Source: Verrucomicrobia bacterium IMCC26134 (GTDB taxonomy: Bacteria; Verrucomicrobiota; Verrucomicrobiia; Opitutales; Opitutaceae). From it: a stretch of DNA of 64,000 bases. The position numbers and the translations under genes are program-made. Where the stretch lies: contig CP011265.1 of the NCBI GenBank assembly GCA_000972765.1, positions 2,973,001 to 3,037,000 on the forward strand, written 5' to 3'. Below are positions 29,378-38,190 of the stretch, piece by piece (the first letter of the stretch is position 1; each line of letters opens with the position of its first letter). The notes under the pieces are model-generated. The model saw only the letters and a list, made by a program, of their open reading frames with translations. It was not told the origin of the DNA and did not search any database.

Positions 29378-32131
29378 ATGAAAAACAAACGTATCTTGTT
29401 CGCCTCGTGTGTCGCCCTCGCAGCCAGCTGCAATAGCCTGCCGCTGTTGGCCCAATCCCAGCAAACCCCCGCCGCAGTCGCCCCTGAGCAAACAAAAACC
29501 TCCACCGAAAGTGAGGTCGTCACGTTGGAAAGCATGGAAGTGACCGGCTCCTACCTGCCGTCGGCCGCCGACGCCATCGCCACCCCTGTCATCGGCGTGA
29601 GCTCGGCCGCAATCGAACAGTCTGCGACCCGTTCCAACATTCTCGACACTTTAAAAAAATCCGTCCCGCAATTCAGCGGCAACGGGAACCTCGGCACCAA
29701 TAACGCCAACATAGGCGGCGGCAGCACCAACGGCGGTTCGGCTATCGCGCTGCGCAACGCCTCCACCCTCGTGCTCATCAATGGTCGCCGTATGGCGGTC
29801 TCCCCGGTATCGGCCAGTGGTGGAGGGAACTTCGTCGATGTTAACCTCATCCCCTTCGCCGCCATCGACCGTATCGAAATCCTCCCCGACGGCGCATCAG
29901 CCATCTATGGCACCGACGCCGTCTCCGGTGTGGTCAATGTCCTCCTGCGCGACAAATACGACGGCTTCGAGGTCGGCGGTCGCTATGGCTTTACCGACAA
30001 TCCAGGCCGCGCCACCGAGAGCTCCGGCTACGTAATCGGTGGCATCACTCGAGATGCCACCTCGATCGCCATCGCCGCCGAATACGCCCGGCAGGACCCC
30101 CTTTTCAACTACCAGCGCCCCTACTCCGCGGAGACTTTCGGCACTGGCAGTTTTCCCGGCTCCGTCAGCATAGGCCCTGACTTCTACCTCCTGAATCCCG
30201 CTATCAACGCACCGACCGTGGTCGGCGCCGGCCAGCCTGCCGGCACCTTGGTCGGCCTTGGTGATTACTCCGGACCCAACTCTTTCGGAACCCAGTCACA
30301 AAACTTTAATCTTTCGCGGTTTGTCACTCAAAGCATAGAGAACGAACGCTCCTCCTTCGTCGCCTCCGGTGAGCACAAGATCAATGACCGCCTCACCTTT
30401 TTTGCCGACACCCTCCTGACCAAGACCGCCACCTACAGTCAGATCAACGGCCAGCCCATCGTCCTCGACGCCCTCGCTGGTTCCATCAACAACCCCTTCG
30501 ATGAGGATGTCACCGTCCGCAACCGCTTTCTGGATCATCCACGCGCCTACGCGGTCGATACCGACGCCATCCTGTTAACCGGTGGTTTCAAAGGCCGCTT
30601 GAGCGAGAATTGGACGTGGGAAGCCGCCTTCACCCACAGCGTCAATCAGCAGGATTACGCCAACCCCGGTGTCGTTGACGGCGCAAAGCTCGATGCCGCC
30701 GTCGCTTCCGGACTCATCAATCTCTTCGCCCACGATCAAGCCCCGGGCGCCATCGCTGCATCCGGTGCCATCGGCACCGCCAGCAGCTCCTACAAGAGCA
30801 CGCTTACCGGTGGCGACTTCCGCACCGTCGGCCACCTCGCCGACCTTGCCGCCGGCTCGCTCGACCTTGCCCTCGGCGGCGAATATCGCGAGGAATCCCT
30901 CTCCGGCAACGCCGACCCGCTCAGCATCCCCGATGCCTTCGGCGAAATCGGTTGGACCGGCGGCAGCAGCCTCAGCCCCTTCAGCGCCCGCCGCAACATT
31001 AGCGCCGGCTTCGCCGAAATCCGCGTTCCCCTCCTGAAGGACAAATCCTTCGCCCACTACTTGGAGGTCAGCGGTGCCGTGCGCCACGAGCGTTACAGCG
31101 ATACCGAAGACCCCACGGTGCCTAAGATCACCTTCCGCTACCTGCCCTTTGACGACCAGTTCGCGCTCCGCGGCACCTACTCCCAGTCCTTCAGCGCCCC
31201 CACGCTGTTTGATCTCTTCGGCCCCTCCGGCGTAGGCTACACCGACGATATCATTCTCGATCCGATCGGCCCCGGGGTAGCCGACCCGGACGCCCCCACC
31301 CAGACCAACCGCATGGATGTGGGCAACCCGAACCTCGCCCCTTCCGACTCGGATAGCTACACCTTCGGCTTTGTCTTCTCACCCAAAGCCATACGCGGCC
31401 TCTCCTTCTCCGCCGACTACTTCCGCATCAAGCAGAATGGTCTCGTTAGCCGTATCGAGGACACCGTCGTCCTCCAAAGTGTCGAGGACCTCGGCGCCGC
31501 CTCCCCTTACGCTGACCGGGTCAGCCTGGGTGGCTTCGGCTCCGCCGGCACCCCCATCACCGCCCCCGGTGAGATCAGCGGCAACGCGGGCGACGACATC
31601 TACCTGACCACTCCCTTGGTGAACCTCGCCTCCACTGAGATCGAGGGCATCGACGTCCAGACCAAATACGACTTCGACGTCGATTCCGTGGGCAACTTCA
31701 GCGTCAGCAACGTCATGGGCATCTACCTCAAATACGAGACGGTGCGCGCCCCTGGCGAAAAAGCCCAGGATGACGCCGGTCGCTCCTCCATCCTTAACGG
31801 CACCCTGCCTCGCTGGCAGAGCTTCACCACCCTCGACTACACCCGCGGTCCCATCGGAGGCTACCTCGCCTATCGCTATATCCCGTCGCTCAAGCACAAC
31901 GACGGCGGCGCCAGACTCGGTCGCTTCTACACCCTGGACGCTGCCGTGTCCTATACGCTCAAGGGCAAGTGGTTCGCCGCCAACGAAGCCAAGTTCACCC
32001 TGGGCATTGAGAACATCACCAACCAGTTCGGACCCGATGACCCCACCTCCTTCGGTGATTCCAACGTGGATACCGGCACCTACGGCGCGATGGGCCGCTT
32101 CTACTACGCAGACGTGAAGTTCAAGTTCTAG
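29378..32131 (+). CDS. TonB-dependent outer-membrane receptor
   Basis: This 917-residue receptor has a signal peptide (about 1-26, ending LLAQ). The TonB box region is around ESMEVTGSYLP. The plug domain has RNASTLVLINGRRM, VDVNLIPFAAIDRIEILPDGASAIYGTDAVSGVVN (in pieces NLIPFAAIDRIEILPDGASA and YGTDAVSGVVNVLL) and then a 22-strand barrel ending in an aromatic residue (YYADVKFKF). The plug wording is that of receptors for carbohydrates or other large substrates. The ligand is not decided by sequence. A LacI-type palindrome upstream and a long hairpin terminator downstream make it a single-gene unit. Confidence 0.94.
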   Translation: MKNKRILFASCVALAASCNSLPLLAQSQQTPAAVAPEQTKTSTESEVVTLESMEVTGSYLPSAADAIATPVIGVSSAAIEQSATRSNILDTLKKSVPQFSGNGNLGTNNANIGGGSTNGGSAIALRNASTLVLINGRRMAVSPVSASGGGNFVDVNLIPFAAIDRIEILPDGASAIYGTDAVSGVVNVLLRDKYDGFEVGGRYGFTDNPGRATESSGYVIGGITRDATSIAIAAEYARQDPLFNYQRPYSAETFGTGSFPGSVSIGPDFYLLNPAINAPTVVGAGQPAGTLVGLGDYSGPNSFGTQSQNFNLSRFVTQSIENERSSFVASGEHKINDRLTFFADTLLTKTATYSQINGQPIVLDALAGSINNPFDEDVTVRNRFLDHPRAYAVDTDAILLTGGFKGRLSENWTWEAAFTHSVNQQDYANPGVVDGAKLDAAVASGLINLFAHDQAPGAIAASGAIGTASSSYKSTLTGGDFRTVGHLADLAAGSLDLALGGEYREESLSGNADPLSIPDAFGEIGWTGGSSLSPFSARRNISAGFAEIRVPLLKDKSFAHYLEVSGAVRHERYSDTEDPTVPKITFRYLPFDDQFALRGTYSQSFSAPTLFDLFGPSGVGYTDDIILDPIGPGVADPDAPTQTNRMDVGNPNLAPSDSDSYTFGFVFSPKAIRGLSFSADYFRIKQNGLVSRIEDTVVLQSVEDLGAASPYADRVSLGGFGSAGTPITAPGEISGNAGDDIYLTTPLVNLASTEIEGIDVQTKYDFDVDSVGNFSVSNVMGIYLKYETVRAPGEKAQDDAGRSSILNGTLPRWQSFTTLDYTRGPIGGYLAYRYIPSLKHNDGGARLGRFYTLDAAVSYTLKGKWFAANEAKFTLGIENITNQFGPDDPTSFGDSNVDTGTYGAMGRFYYADVKFKF

Positions 32132-32163
32132 TCCCCGGTTCACCCAACCCGAAGCGTCCCTCC

Positions 32164-32202
32164 AAAGGCAGCCAGTCAATCATTGATTGACTGGCTGCCT
32201 TT
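32164..32202 (+). terminator. Long hairpin terminator after TonB receptor
   Basis: An 18-bp perfect stem (AAAGGCAGCCAGTCAATC at 32164-32181, paired with its complement at 32185-32202) encloses a 3-nt loop ATT. The 3' arm ends in TTT. It starts 33 bp after the receptor stop. Confidence 0.85.
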
Positions 32203-32295
32203 CCGCTTTCCCTGCTCCGTTGAAGCGTGCAAACTAAGTGGATTCGAGAGCCGGTTTTTCGGCCGACTCGCCACTTTCGTTAAGCCTCCCTCCGC

Positions 32296-32748
32296 ATGTC
32301 TTCCGCCACCGCCATCGCCGCCGATCCCGTTCGACAGTTTTCCGTTTTCACCGAAAACCGCGTCGGCCGTCTCTACGATCTCACAAAACTGCTCAAGGAC
32401 AACGAGGTCCACATCATGGCCCTCACCGTGCTCGACACCACCGACACCACTATCCTGCGACTCGTGGTGGACGACACCGACAGGGCCCGTTCACTCATGG
32501 TGAACAACGATTTCCCCTACGTGGAGTGCCCCGTCATCGCCGTGGAAATCAACGACGAGGCCGACCTCAAGGAGGTGCTCGCTGCCCTGTTCGAGGCCGA
32601 GATCAACATCCACTACATTTACAGCTTCATCAAACGCCCTGAGGGACGCTCCGCGCTCGTGCTCAACATCGAGGACCATGATGTCGCGGCCCAGTCCCTG
32701 AATAATCACGGCTTCAAGGTGCTCACCCAGGGCGACATCGCTCGCTGA
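32296..32748 (+). CDS. Tandem ACT-domain protein
   Basis: This 150-residue protein contains two ACT-type ligand-binding repeats: QFSVFTENRVGRLYDLTKLL (17-36) and, after about 70 residues, DEADLKEVLAALFEAEINIHYIY (split as DEADLKEVLAALFEAE and INIHYIYSF). ACT pairs bind amino acids or other small ligands, and stand-alone proteins of this size are widespread but mostly of unknown role. No enzymatic or DNA-binding domain is present. It lies between two hairpin terminators, so it forms its own transcription unit. Confidence 0.85.
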   Translation: MSSATAIAADPVRQFSVFTENRVGRLYDLTKLLKDNEVHIMALTVLDTTDTTILRLVVDDTDRARSLMVNNDFPYVECPVIAVEINDEADLKEVLAALFEAEINIHYIYSFIKRPEGRSALVLNIEDHDVAAQSLNNHGFKVLTQGDIAR

Positions 32749-32781
32749 AGCCGAAAAAAAGCGCCGAAGGCACGCGGCACA

Positions 32782-32811
32782 AAAAAGCCGGGGCACATGC
32801 CCCGGCTTTTT
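32782..32811. terminator. Bidirectional intrinsic terminator
   Basis: GCCGGGGC (32787-32794) pairs with GCCCCGGC (32799-32806), flanked by an A run on one side and a T run on the other. It lies between the convergent ACT gene and the 588-residue protein gene, so it can stop transcription from both sides. Confidence 0.9.
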
Positions 32812-32831
32812 GCGGTTCACGATTACGCGCA

Positions 32832-34598
32832 TCACTCATCCGCGCCCGCCGGTTCCTCGGCGGGAGCAGCGGCATCGCCGGTCGAGCTCACGCGCTTTTT
32901 CGTGCGCGGCTTGGCCGAGTCGGCCGCTGCCTTCGGTTTGCGCGCCCGCACCGGCTTGGCCGGCTTGTCCGCGCCCGCTTCAGCTTCGCCAACGACCGGC
33001 GCCGAAGCAGGAACCACCGCGGCAGGTGTCTCGCCAACCGGTGTTTCGATAACAGACTCCGCGTTTGTGGCCGGCTCGGTTGCCGGTGCCACGACCGGCG
33101 GCAGCATGCGCGGCACCGCCTTGAAGATCGCCCCACCCGCGTCGGCTTCCTCAGTCGCTGCCGAGGCCTCGCCCGCGGGCTTATCGGTCGTCTGCGGAAC
33201 CGCTCCACCGATTGCGGCCAGCTCCTTGGCGGAGGCCTGACGACCGTTGATCCAAGTCACCCCGCGACCGTCCTTGGTCACCCAATAGACATAGACCCCG
33301 ATCGTCACCAGGCGCGGTTTCTCACCCTGCGCCGGGGGAACGAGATCGAGCGCGGCAAAGGCCGCGTCAAACGCCGCTTCGGTCTGCTTGAACGCCTTGG
33401 CCAGATACGTGGTCGAACCCGAGTAGCCGGGGCCGTTGCGATTGCGCCGCATCTGGGGCCGGATCGCATCAAGCAAGGCCTCGCCCTGCGGCAGGACAGC
33501 CTGATCCGAGGCCGATACGTCGACCACACCAGCAGCTTGGACAAAGCCGCCCTCGCCTTCACTCGGCGCAGTCGCAGCGGCGGGGATGGCCTCACCACCC
33601 GCAGGTGCGTTCGCCGCGTTCGCCGCCGCCGCCGCCCGGGCAGCCTCGCGGGCTGCCTCACGCGCCGCCTGCGCGGCAGCCTGTTGCTCGCGGCGGGCCG
33701 TCTCGGCCGCGAGGCGCTGGGCCTCGCGTTCCGCCCGACGCGCCGCCGCCTCGGCCTCGCGCTCGGCCTGCTCGGCGGCTCGCTTCGCCTTCTCCGCCAA
33801 CTCCGCTGCATGCTCTTCAGCCAGCGCGGCATGGACAGGATCACCCGCACCCAGCGTCGTGCCCGTCACGATGCGGAACTTAGGGCGCGGTTTCTCACGC
33901 GTGTTGAGGAAATACTGTCCGCGGTTGTTGCGGTTCACCCAGTAGAGATCGCCCTCGTATTCGAGAAACACCGGGGCGGCCTCCTCGGTCTCCGGAAGGT
34001 CAAAACCGCACTCTTTCATCGCGCCCATGAGGTCGGCCTCGGGCTGCTCCCAACGCTTGGAAAGGTAGTTGAGCGCGACGGACTGGCCGGGGGCGTTCTG
34101 GTTCTTGCGCAGATGCGGCTTCAGCGCGTCAAAGAAGGTGGGCAGGTCGTCCTCGAAGTTCTCGAGGTTCGCCCATTCATCCGCGCCGTGCGAGGCTTCG
34201 TCAGCCAGGGCCTCGGGATCGCCGTCGCGGTCGGTGTCGCGCAGGCTGCGCAGACTGTCCGGCGATGCGGCGGCAGACGGACCGCCTGCGGGATTCGAGC
34301 CGTGGGAAGCGTCGGCCGAGGCTCCCGCATCTCCCGCATGCTGTTTATTCATCAACTCGGCACGGAGTTTGTCAGCCTCCGCCTTGGCGGCGGCGGCGAT
34401 GGCCGCTTCAAGCGTCCAATCGCGCAAGGTCGGGCGCCGGGCGAGTCCGTTGAAGACCAACGAATTCACCGCGTCCGTCCGAAAATCGACAATCTCCCAC
34501 TCGTCTTTGCCGAGTTGATTGAGGTAGGTTTCCAGCATGGTCGCAGAGGCGAATCCGCCTTTGCCGCTGGTGATCACTTTATATTCCCAAAGAGCCAT
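32832..34598 (-). CDS. DUF4177-like protein with a duplicated unknown domain and coiled coil
   Basis: This 588-residue protein has no assigned function. ATG 34598 is chosen because MALWEYKVITSGKGGF begins a DUF4177-like module (about 1-60, with LNQLGKDEWEIVDF). An uncharacterised domain occurs twice, at about 151-236 (FFDALKPHLRKNQNAPGQS ... YLSKRW ... DLYWVNRNNRGQYFLN) and 372-453 (LLDAIRPQMRRNRNGPGYS ... YLAKAF ... VYVYWVTKDGRGVTWIN). Between them is an Ala/Glu/Arg coiled coil (about 255-330). The last 130 residues are Lys/Pro/Ala-rich and probably disordered, possibly nucleic-acid binding. The in-frame extension up to 34637 is less likely. It is transcribed alone, away from the 129-residue protein gene. 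Confidence 0.75.
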   Translation of the reverse strand: MALWEYKVITSGKGGFASATMLETYLNQLGKDEWEIVDFRTDAVNSLVFNGLARRPTLRDWTLEAAIAAAAKAEADKLRAELMNKQHAGDAGASADASHGSNPAGGPSAAASPDSLRSLRDTDRDGDPEALADEASHGADEWANLENFEDDLPTFFDALKPHLRKNQNAPGQSVALNYLSKRWEQPEADLMGAMKECGFDLPETEEAAPVFLEYEGDLYWVNRNNRGQYFLNTREKPRPKFRIVTGTTLGAGDPVHAALAEEHAAELAEKAKRAAEQAEREAEAAARRAEREAQRLAAETARREQQAAAQAAREAAREAARAAAAANAANAPAGGEAIPAAATAPSEGEGGFVQAAGVVDVSASDQAVLPQGEALLDAIRPQMRRNRNGPGYSGSTTYLAKAFKQTEAAFDAAFAALDLVPPAQGEKPRLVTIGVYVYWVTKDGRGVTWINGRQASAKELAAIGGAVPQTTDKPAGEASAATEEADAGGAIFKAVPRMLPPVVAPATEPATNAESVIETPVGETPAAVVPASAPVVGEAEAGADKPAKPVRARKPKAAADSAKPRTKKRVSSTGDAAAPAEEPAGADE

Positions 34599-34756
34599 AA
34601 TTACTTGGTTTGCGTAAAAGCCTGCAACGCATCCCACATGCCCCCTCGATTGCCCAGCCCAATCTTGCGAAGAACTCCGGACCGGTCTCGACCAGAGCCT
34701 TTTCAGCCTTGCTCCAACCGCCTTGCCCGTTCATTGCTGCGAACGGTTTTTCCCGC

Positions 34757-35146
34757 ATGCGTCTCCGCTTCGCCCACCTTCTGGCCTTGTTTGCCTGGCT
34801 TCTCGCCACCGGCAGCCATTGGTACTTGGTTCAGGGCTTGGGCTGGGGCCGCATGATCGCCACCTACAGCCGGACCATGCCGCTGGCCGAAGCCGTCCGC
34901 CTCACCTTCACGCCGGATAACATGTGCGGCGTTTGCGAAGCCGTCGCGACCGCGAAAAAAGCCTCCGACGACGCCGGCACGCCCTCCGCCATCCCTGCCG
35001 GCGCGCAAAAAATCTTTCTCGCCCTCGCTCCTGCCGGGGTCGTCATCTTCGCCGCGTTGCCCGCCCCGCGCTGGTCCGCTGAAGATAGGCTGCCGGACGC
35101 CTGCGCGCGTCCCGCCCCGCCCGTCGAGCCGCCACGCGCGGCCTGA
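34757..35146 (+). CDS. Small membrane protein with a CxxC pair, unknown function
   Basis: This 129-residue protein starts with a signal/membrane segment (about 5-25, FAHLLALFAWLLATGSHWY). A soluble loop with two cysteines follows (C57, C60 in DNMCGVCEAVA), then a second hydrophobic segment (about 82-102). I do not recognise the family. ATG 34757 was chosen because it starts the hydrophobic leader; the frame stays open to 34610 but that part reads like antisense sequence. It is divergent from the 588-residue gene and upstream of a PEP-CTERM gene. Cys pairs in small membrane proteins of this kind may bind metal or be redox-active (inference). Confidence 0.65.
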   Translation: MRLRFAHLLALFAWLLATGSHWYLVQGLGWGRMIATYSRTMPLAEAVRLTFTPDNMCGVCEAVATAKKASDDAGTPSAIPAGAQKIFLALAPAGVVIFAALPAPRWSAEDRLPDACARPAPPVEPPRAA

Positions 35147-35225
35147 TTCCTCCAAGCCCATCGTCGCCGCCGCGCCTGCATCGCAAGATAAGGTCCGCCG
35201 CGTTTGTCAGTAAGCTTAAAAGCCG

Positions 35226-35280
35226 CCCGCCTTTGCGCGGTCCGTCGCGCTCGCTTCGCCGAGCACGGTCGCGCGGCGGG
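35226..35280. repeat. Multi-stem GC-rich hairpin, REP-like
   Basis: Nested complementary blocks fold into one long imperfect hairpin: CCCGCC/GGCGGG outside, then GCGCG/CGCGC, CCGT/ACGG and GCTCG/CGAGC around loop CTTCGC. It lies in the 173-bp gap before the PEP-CTERM gene. It could be a dispersed REP/BIME-type element or a strong terminator for the upstream gene. It is not followed by a T tract. Confidence 0.5.
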
Positions 35281-35319
35281 TTCACCTAGAATCAGTCCAC
35301 GTCTGACAGCTCACCCATC

Positions 35320-36162
35320 ATGAAAGTTTCCCGTCTCGTTCTCACCGCCGCCCTCGCGGCTCTCGTCAACGGCTCAAGCGCCTTCGCCCACCTCACCTAC
35401 GGAGGCCGTGATTTCGGCACCCTCGTCGAGGGCGCCCCCGCCACCACCATCGCCACCCAAACCCTCAGCTCCAGCTTCGGCTGGGCCGATGCCACCGACT
35501 CCGATTGGGGCGACAGCCATCGCGGACGTTTTTTCCGCTTCACCCTCACCGGCACCACATCCGTCTCCATCACCGCCCAGCGCAACACCAACGCCGCCGC
35601 CACCGGAGCCACCGGCGTTCTGCTTCCGGGTATCTCGCTCTTCTCAGGCCTCGGCACCGTCGCCCCCGAGCAACCCGGTCACGACGGCTCCGACCTCTCC
35701 ATCGCCTCCCGCCCCGGCACCACCGAAGGCTCTTTTCGCGCCCTCAGCGGCTGGTCGCTCGGCAACGACCCCACCTACAACACCGCGGGGGATCCACTCA
35801 GCGGCATCCTCTACGCCGCCCGTCTGGCCATCTTCACCTTCGTCGGCTACGCCGTTGACGGCACCTCCGCCAACTTCGGTTCCGAACCCGGCATCGTCGG
35901 TGACGGCGTGGCCGACGGTTACGTGAACGGCTACTTCGCCGACCTTCCCGCCGGGAACTACTCCGTGTTCGTGGGCGGAGCAAACTACGACACCCAGCTC
36001 ACCGAAACAGCGACCCACGGGTCCCTCTCCAACGCTTACGACACCTACGGCGTGACCGTCTCCGTAGCCGCCATTCCCGAGCCCGGCACCTACGCGCTCG
36101 GCATGGGAGCCACCGCCCTCGGTGCGATGCTTGTGCGCCGCCGCCGCAGCGCCCAGCGCTGA
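35320..36162 (+). CDS. PEP-CTERM sorting-domain secreted protein
   Basis: This 280-residue exported protein has a signal peptide (about 1-23, ending SAFAH). The body is Gly/Thr/Ser-rich and beta-like, with RFFRFTLTGTTSVSITA and similar repeats. The C-terminus shows a PEP-CTERM signal: the PEP box AAIPEPGTYALG, a hydrophobic helix and a basic end RRRRSAQR. Such proteins are cut and anchored by an exosortase. The target may be the surface or the exopolysaccharide matrix. The following two genes also encode exported proteins. No exosortase is in the window. Confidence 0.88.
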   Translation: MKVSRLVLTAALAALVNGSSAFAHLTYGGRDFGTLVEGAPATTIATQTLSSSFGWADATDSDWGDSHRGRFFRFTLTGTTSVSITAQRNTNAAATGATGVLLPGISLFSGLGTVAPEQPGHDGSDLSIASRPGTTEGSFRALSGWSLGNDPTYNTAGDPLSGILYAARLAIFTFVGYAVDGTSANFGSEPGIVGDGVADGYVNGYFADLPAGNYSVFVGGANYDTQLTETATHGSLSNAYDTYGVTVSVAAIPEPGTYALGMGATALGAMLVRRRRSAQR

Positions 36163-36194
36163 GTCACGCGCCCAGACCACAGTGCCACCTCAAG

Positions 36195-36222
36195 GCCCGG
36201 CCTGATCCATGTCAGGCCGGGC
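36195..36222 (+). terminator. Hairpin after PEP-CTERM gene
   Basis: GCCCGGCCTGA (36195-36205) and TCAGGCCGGGC (36212-36222) form an 11-bp perfect stem with a 6-nt loop. There is no T tract. It sits in the 71-bp gap before the pseudopilin gene, so it may only partly end transcription. Confidence 0.6.
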
Positions 36223-36233
36223 AACCTCCGCCG

Positions 36234-36887
36234 ATGCCTTTGCCCTTTTTCCCCAGCACTAACCGCAGCCGATCGCACGCATTCACGCTCATCGAGCTTC
36301 TCGTCGCCATCGCCATCGTCGGCGTGTTGACGACCTTGCTGTTCACCGTCGGCGGCCTAGCCCGCGAGAAAGGCAAATCCCTCACCTGCCTGAGCAACCT
36401 GCGCCAGATGGGCGTCGCCCTGCGCCTCTACGAATCGGACCACAAGGGCCGCCTTCCTTCCAGCAGCCACCTACGCGCGGCCGACGGCTCATCCCTTTCG
36501 TGGATCAACACCCTCGTCCCCTACCTTGGCCCCGACTTTCTCGGCCGCTGCCCGTCCGTGCCCGACCACCCCGCCAAAATCACCTACGCTCTCAACGACC
36601 TGCTCACCGACGCCTCCGGCGAGGGCATGACCCTCACTTCCCTCCGCAACCCGTCCGCCACCTTCGTCATCGGCGAGATCGCTCTGGAACAGTCGTCGGA
36701 ACACTTTCACTTCGCCGGCGCCGCACGCGGCCGGGTCACCGCCGCCTTGTTCAAATCCTTCGTCAACGTCGAGTGCCACGGAACCCGAGCGAATTACCTC
36801 TTCGTGGACGCCCACGTCGAACCGCTCGCTTGGACCGAAATCCAACGCCGCCTCGCCGACGCCAACATCCCCTTCCTCAAGCCATGA
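36234..36887 (+). CDS. Type II secretion-type pseudopilin (prepilin N-terminal cleavage/methylation)
   Basis: This 217-residue protein has a class III signal: a short basic leader, then HAFTLIELLVAIAIVGVLTT, where cleavage is before F and the glutamate at +5 is present. The C-terminal region carries a GTRANYLFVDAHVEPL block, resembling the H-x9-DG motif of the secreted pseudopilin-like proteins common in Planctomycetes and Verrucomicrobia. Such proteins use pilin export but are probably not structural pilus subunits. The stop overlaps the next gene (ATGA), so they are translated together. Confidence 0.88.
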   Translation: MPLPFFPSTNRSRSHAFTLIELLVAIAIVGVLTTLLFTVGGLAREKGKSLTCLSNLRQMGVALRLYESDHKGRLPSSSHLRAADGSSLSWINTLVPYLGPDFLGRCPSVPDHPAKITYALNDLLTDASGEGMTLTSLRNPSATFVIGEIALEQSSEHFHFAGAARGRVTAALFKSFVNVECHGTRANYLFVDAHVEPLAWTEIQRRLADANIPFLKP

Positions 36888-37660
36888 AAGCCTTCCTCCG
36901 CCTCGCCCTCCTCTTTCTCGTGAGCGCCGCCTTCGCGTTCCGTCTCGCCGCCCACGACCACATCGAGGTCGGCGTCGATCCCGCAGACGCCACCCGTCTC
37001 GGCTTCGACGGCCCCGGCTATCAACTCGCCCTCTACGTTCCGCTCGGCGAACCCTTCAGCGCTTACCTGCCACACTTCCCGGGCGGCGCGTATCCGGCCG
37101 AGTTGACCTTCGCCGCCGAGGGCAACGTCCTCGACATCGCCGCCGGCTCCCTGCCCAAGATAGAGGTCATCTCGGTCACCGGCCCCGCCGGTGCCCAGTT
37201 TTCATTCTGGGAGGTCGCCGCCACCACGCCCACCTGGACCCGCCCCACCGGCTGGACGTCCTCCGCCGCCGATCGTCCCGCCATCATCGTTTACGAAAAT
37301 CTCTCCGGCTACGGCCACATCCACGGCCGAGCCTTCAGCGTCGATCAACCCGGCACCTATCAAGTCGTTTTCCGCGCCATGGACGCCGCCGGCCTCTACG
37401 CCACCAGCCTGCCTAAAACAGTCACCTTCAACGCCCTCGCCACCCCGCAGCTCGCGCTCCGCATCGAGAGCGGCAACGCCGTCCTCTCCTTCCCCAGCCG
37501 CGCCGGACTCACCTACGACCTGCAACTCTCCACCGACCTCCAGACGTGGACCAACATCGAGGCCCACCGCTTTATCGACGGCACCGGCGCGACCCTCGAG
37601 CTGACCGACCCGCTCGCCGACCGCCCCCGCGTCTTCTACCGCCTGGTCGAATACTACTGA
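36884..37660 (+). CDS. Exported surface-associated beta-rich protein
   Basis: This 258-residue exported protein has a signal peptide (about 1-23, ending RLAAHD). The beta-rich body has GYGHIHGRAFSVDQPGTYQV, which resembles the actinobacterial surface-anchored repeat domain (TIGR03769 type: GH.H..W.F..PGTY). A C-terminal module, SFPSRAGLTYDLQLSTDLQT, is typical of secreted Verrucomicrobia proteins. The ATG at 36884 overlaps the pseudopilin stop, so the genes are co-expressed. Function is unknown; the histidines could bind metal. It ends without an anchor. Confidence 0.75.
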   Translation: MKAFLRLALLFLVSAAFAFRLAAHDHIEVGVDPADATRLGFDGPGYQLALYVPLGEPFSAYLPHFPGGAYPAELTFAAEGNVLDIAAGSLPKIEVISVTGPAGAQFSFWEVAATTPTWTRPTGWTSSAADRPAIIVYENLSGYGHIHGRAFSVDQPGTYQVVFRAMDAAGLYATSLPKTVTFNALATPQLALRIESGNAVLSFPSRAGLTYDLQLSTDLQTWTNIEAHRFIDGTGATLELTDPLADRPRVFYRLVEYY

Positions 37661-37764
37661 GCCCCCCCCGCTACCCCGACTGCGATCCGATTTGCCTGAT
37701 CATGCCTTCAATTGCCAAAGTCACCGCCACGCTCCGCACCCAAGCCGTCTTAAATACTCCGCCC

Positions 37765-38118
37765 ATGCGCACCCTGCTCACTCTCGCCCTGCTCGCCGCC
37801 ACCCTCCCCCGCGCCTCCGCCGCCTGTGCCTGCTGCGATGCCCCGGCGCCGACCGCCGCCACCACGACGACTTCCGCAGCGCCTGCCCCCGTCGGCCACC
37901 CGCTCAAAGGCGTCATCGTGGAGATCCTCGCCGCCAAATCCGCCCTGCTCGTCGAGCACGAAGCCATTCCGGGAGTCATGCGAGCCATGACCATGCTTCT
38001 TAAAGTGGACGCCACTACCCTCGCCGCCGCCAAAAAAGATCAGGCCATCACCGCTACCCTCATCAAAAAAGCCGACGTCTGGTGGCTGGAATCCGTGACT
38101 CCGGTTAAAGCGCCTTAA
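37765..38118 (+). CDS. CusF-like copper-binding periplasmic protein
   Basis: This 117-residue protein has a signal peptide (MRTLLTLALLAATLPRASAA) and then a cysteine pair (ACACCDAP). The C-terminal domain matches the CusF/copper-binding family: HPLKGVIVEIL, LLVEHEAIPGVMRAMTMLLKV and DVWWLESVTP. In this family the AMTM methionines and a histidine bind Cu(I). ATG 37765 is preferred because it begins a clean signal peptide; an in-frame ATG at 37702 is also possible. It probably buffers periplasmic copper. A copper transporter gene is not in the window. Confidence 0.8.
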   Translation: MRTLLTLALLAATLPRASAACACCDAPAPTAATTTTSAAPAPVGHPLKGVIVEILAAKSALLVEHEAIPGVMRAMTMLLKVDATTLAAAKKDQAITATLIKKADVWWLESVTPVKAP

Positions 38119-38190
38119 CTCCCCCAAAAAAACGCCTCGCTCCCTCGCCTCAACGGCAGCTCACCCGCCTCGAGGGGAACGCCGACCAGA

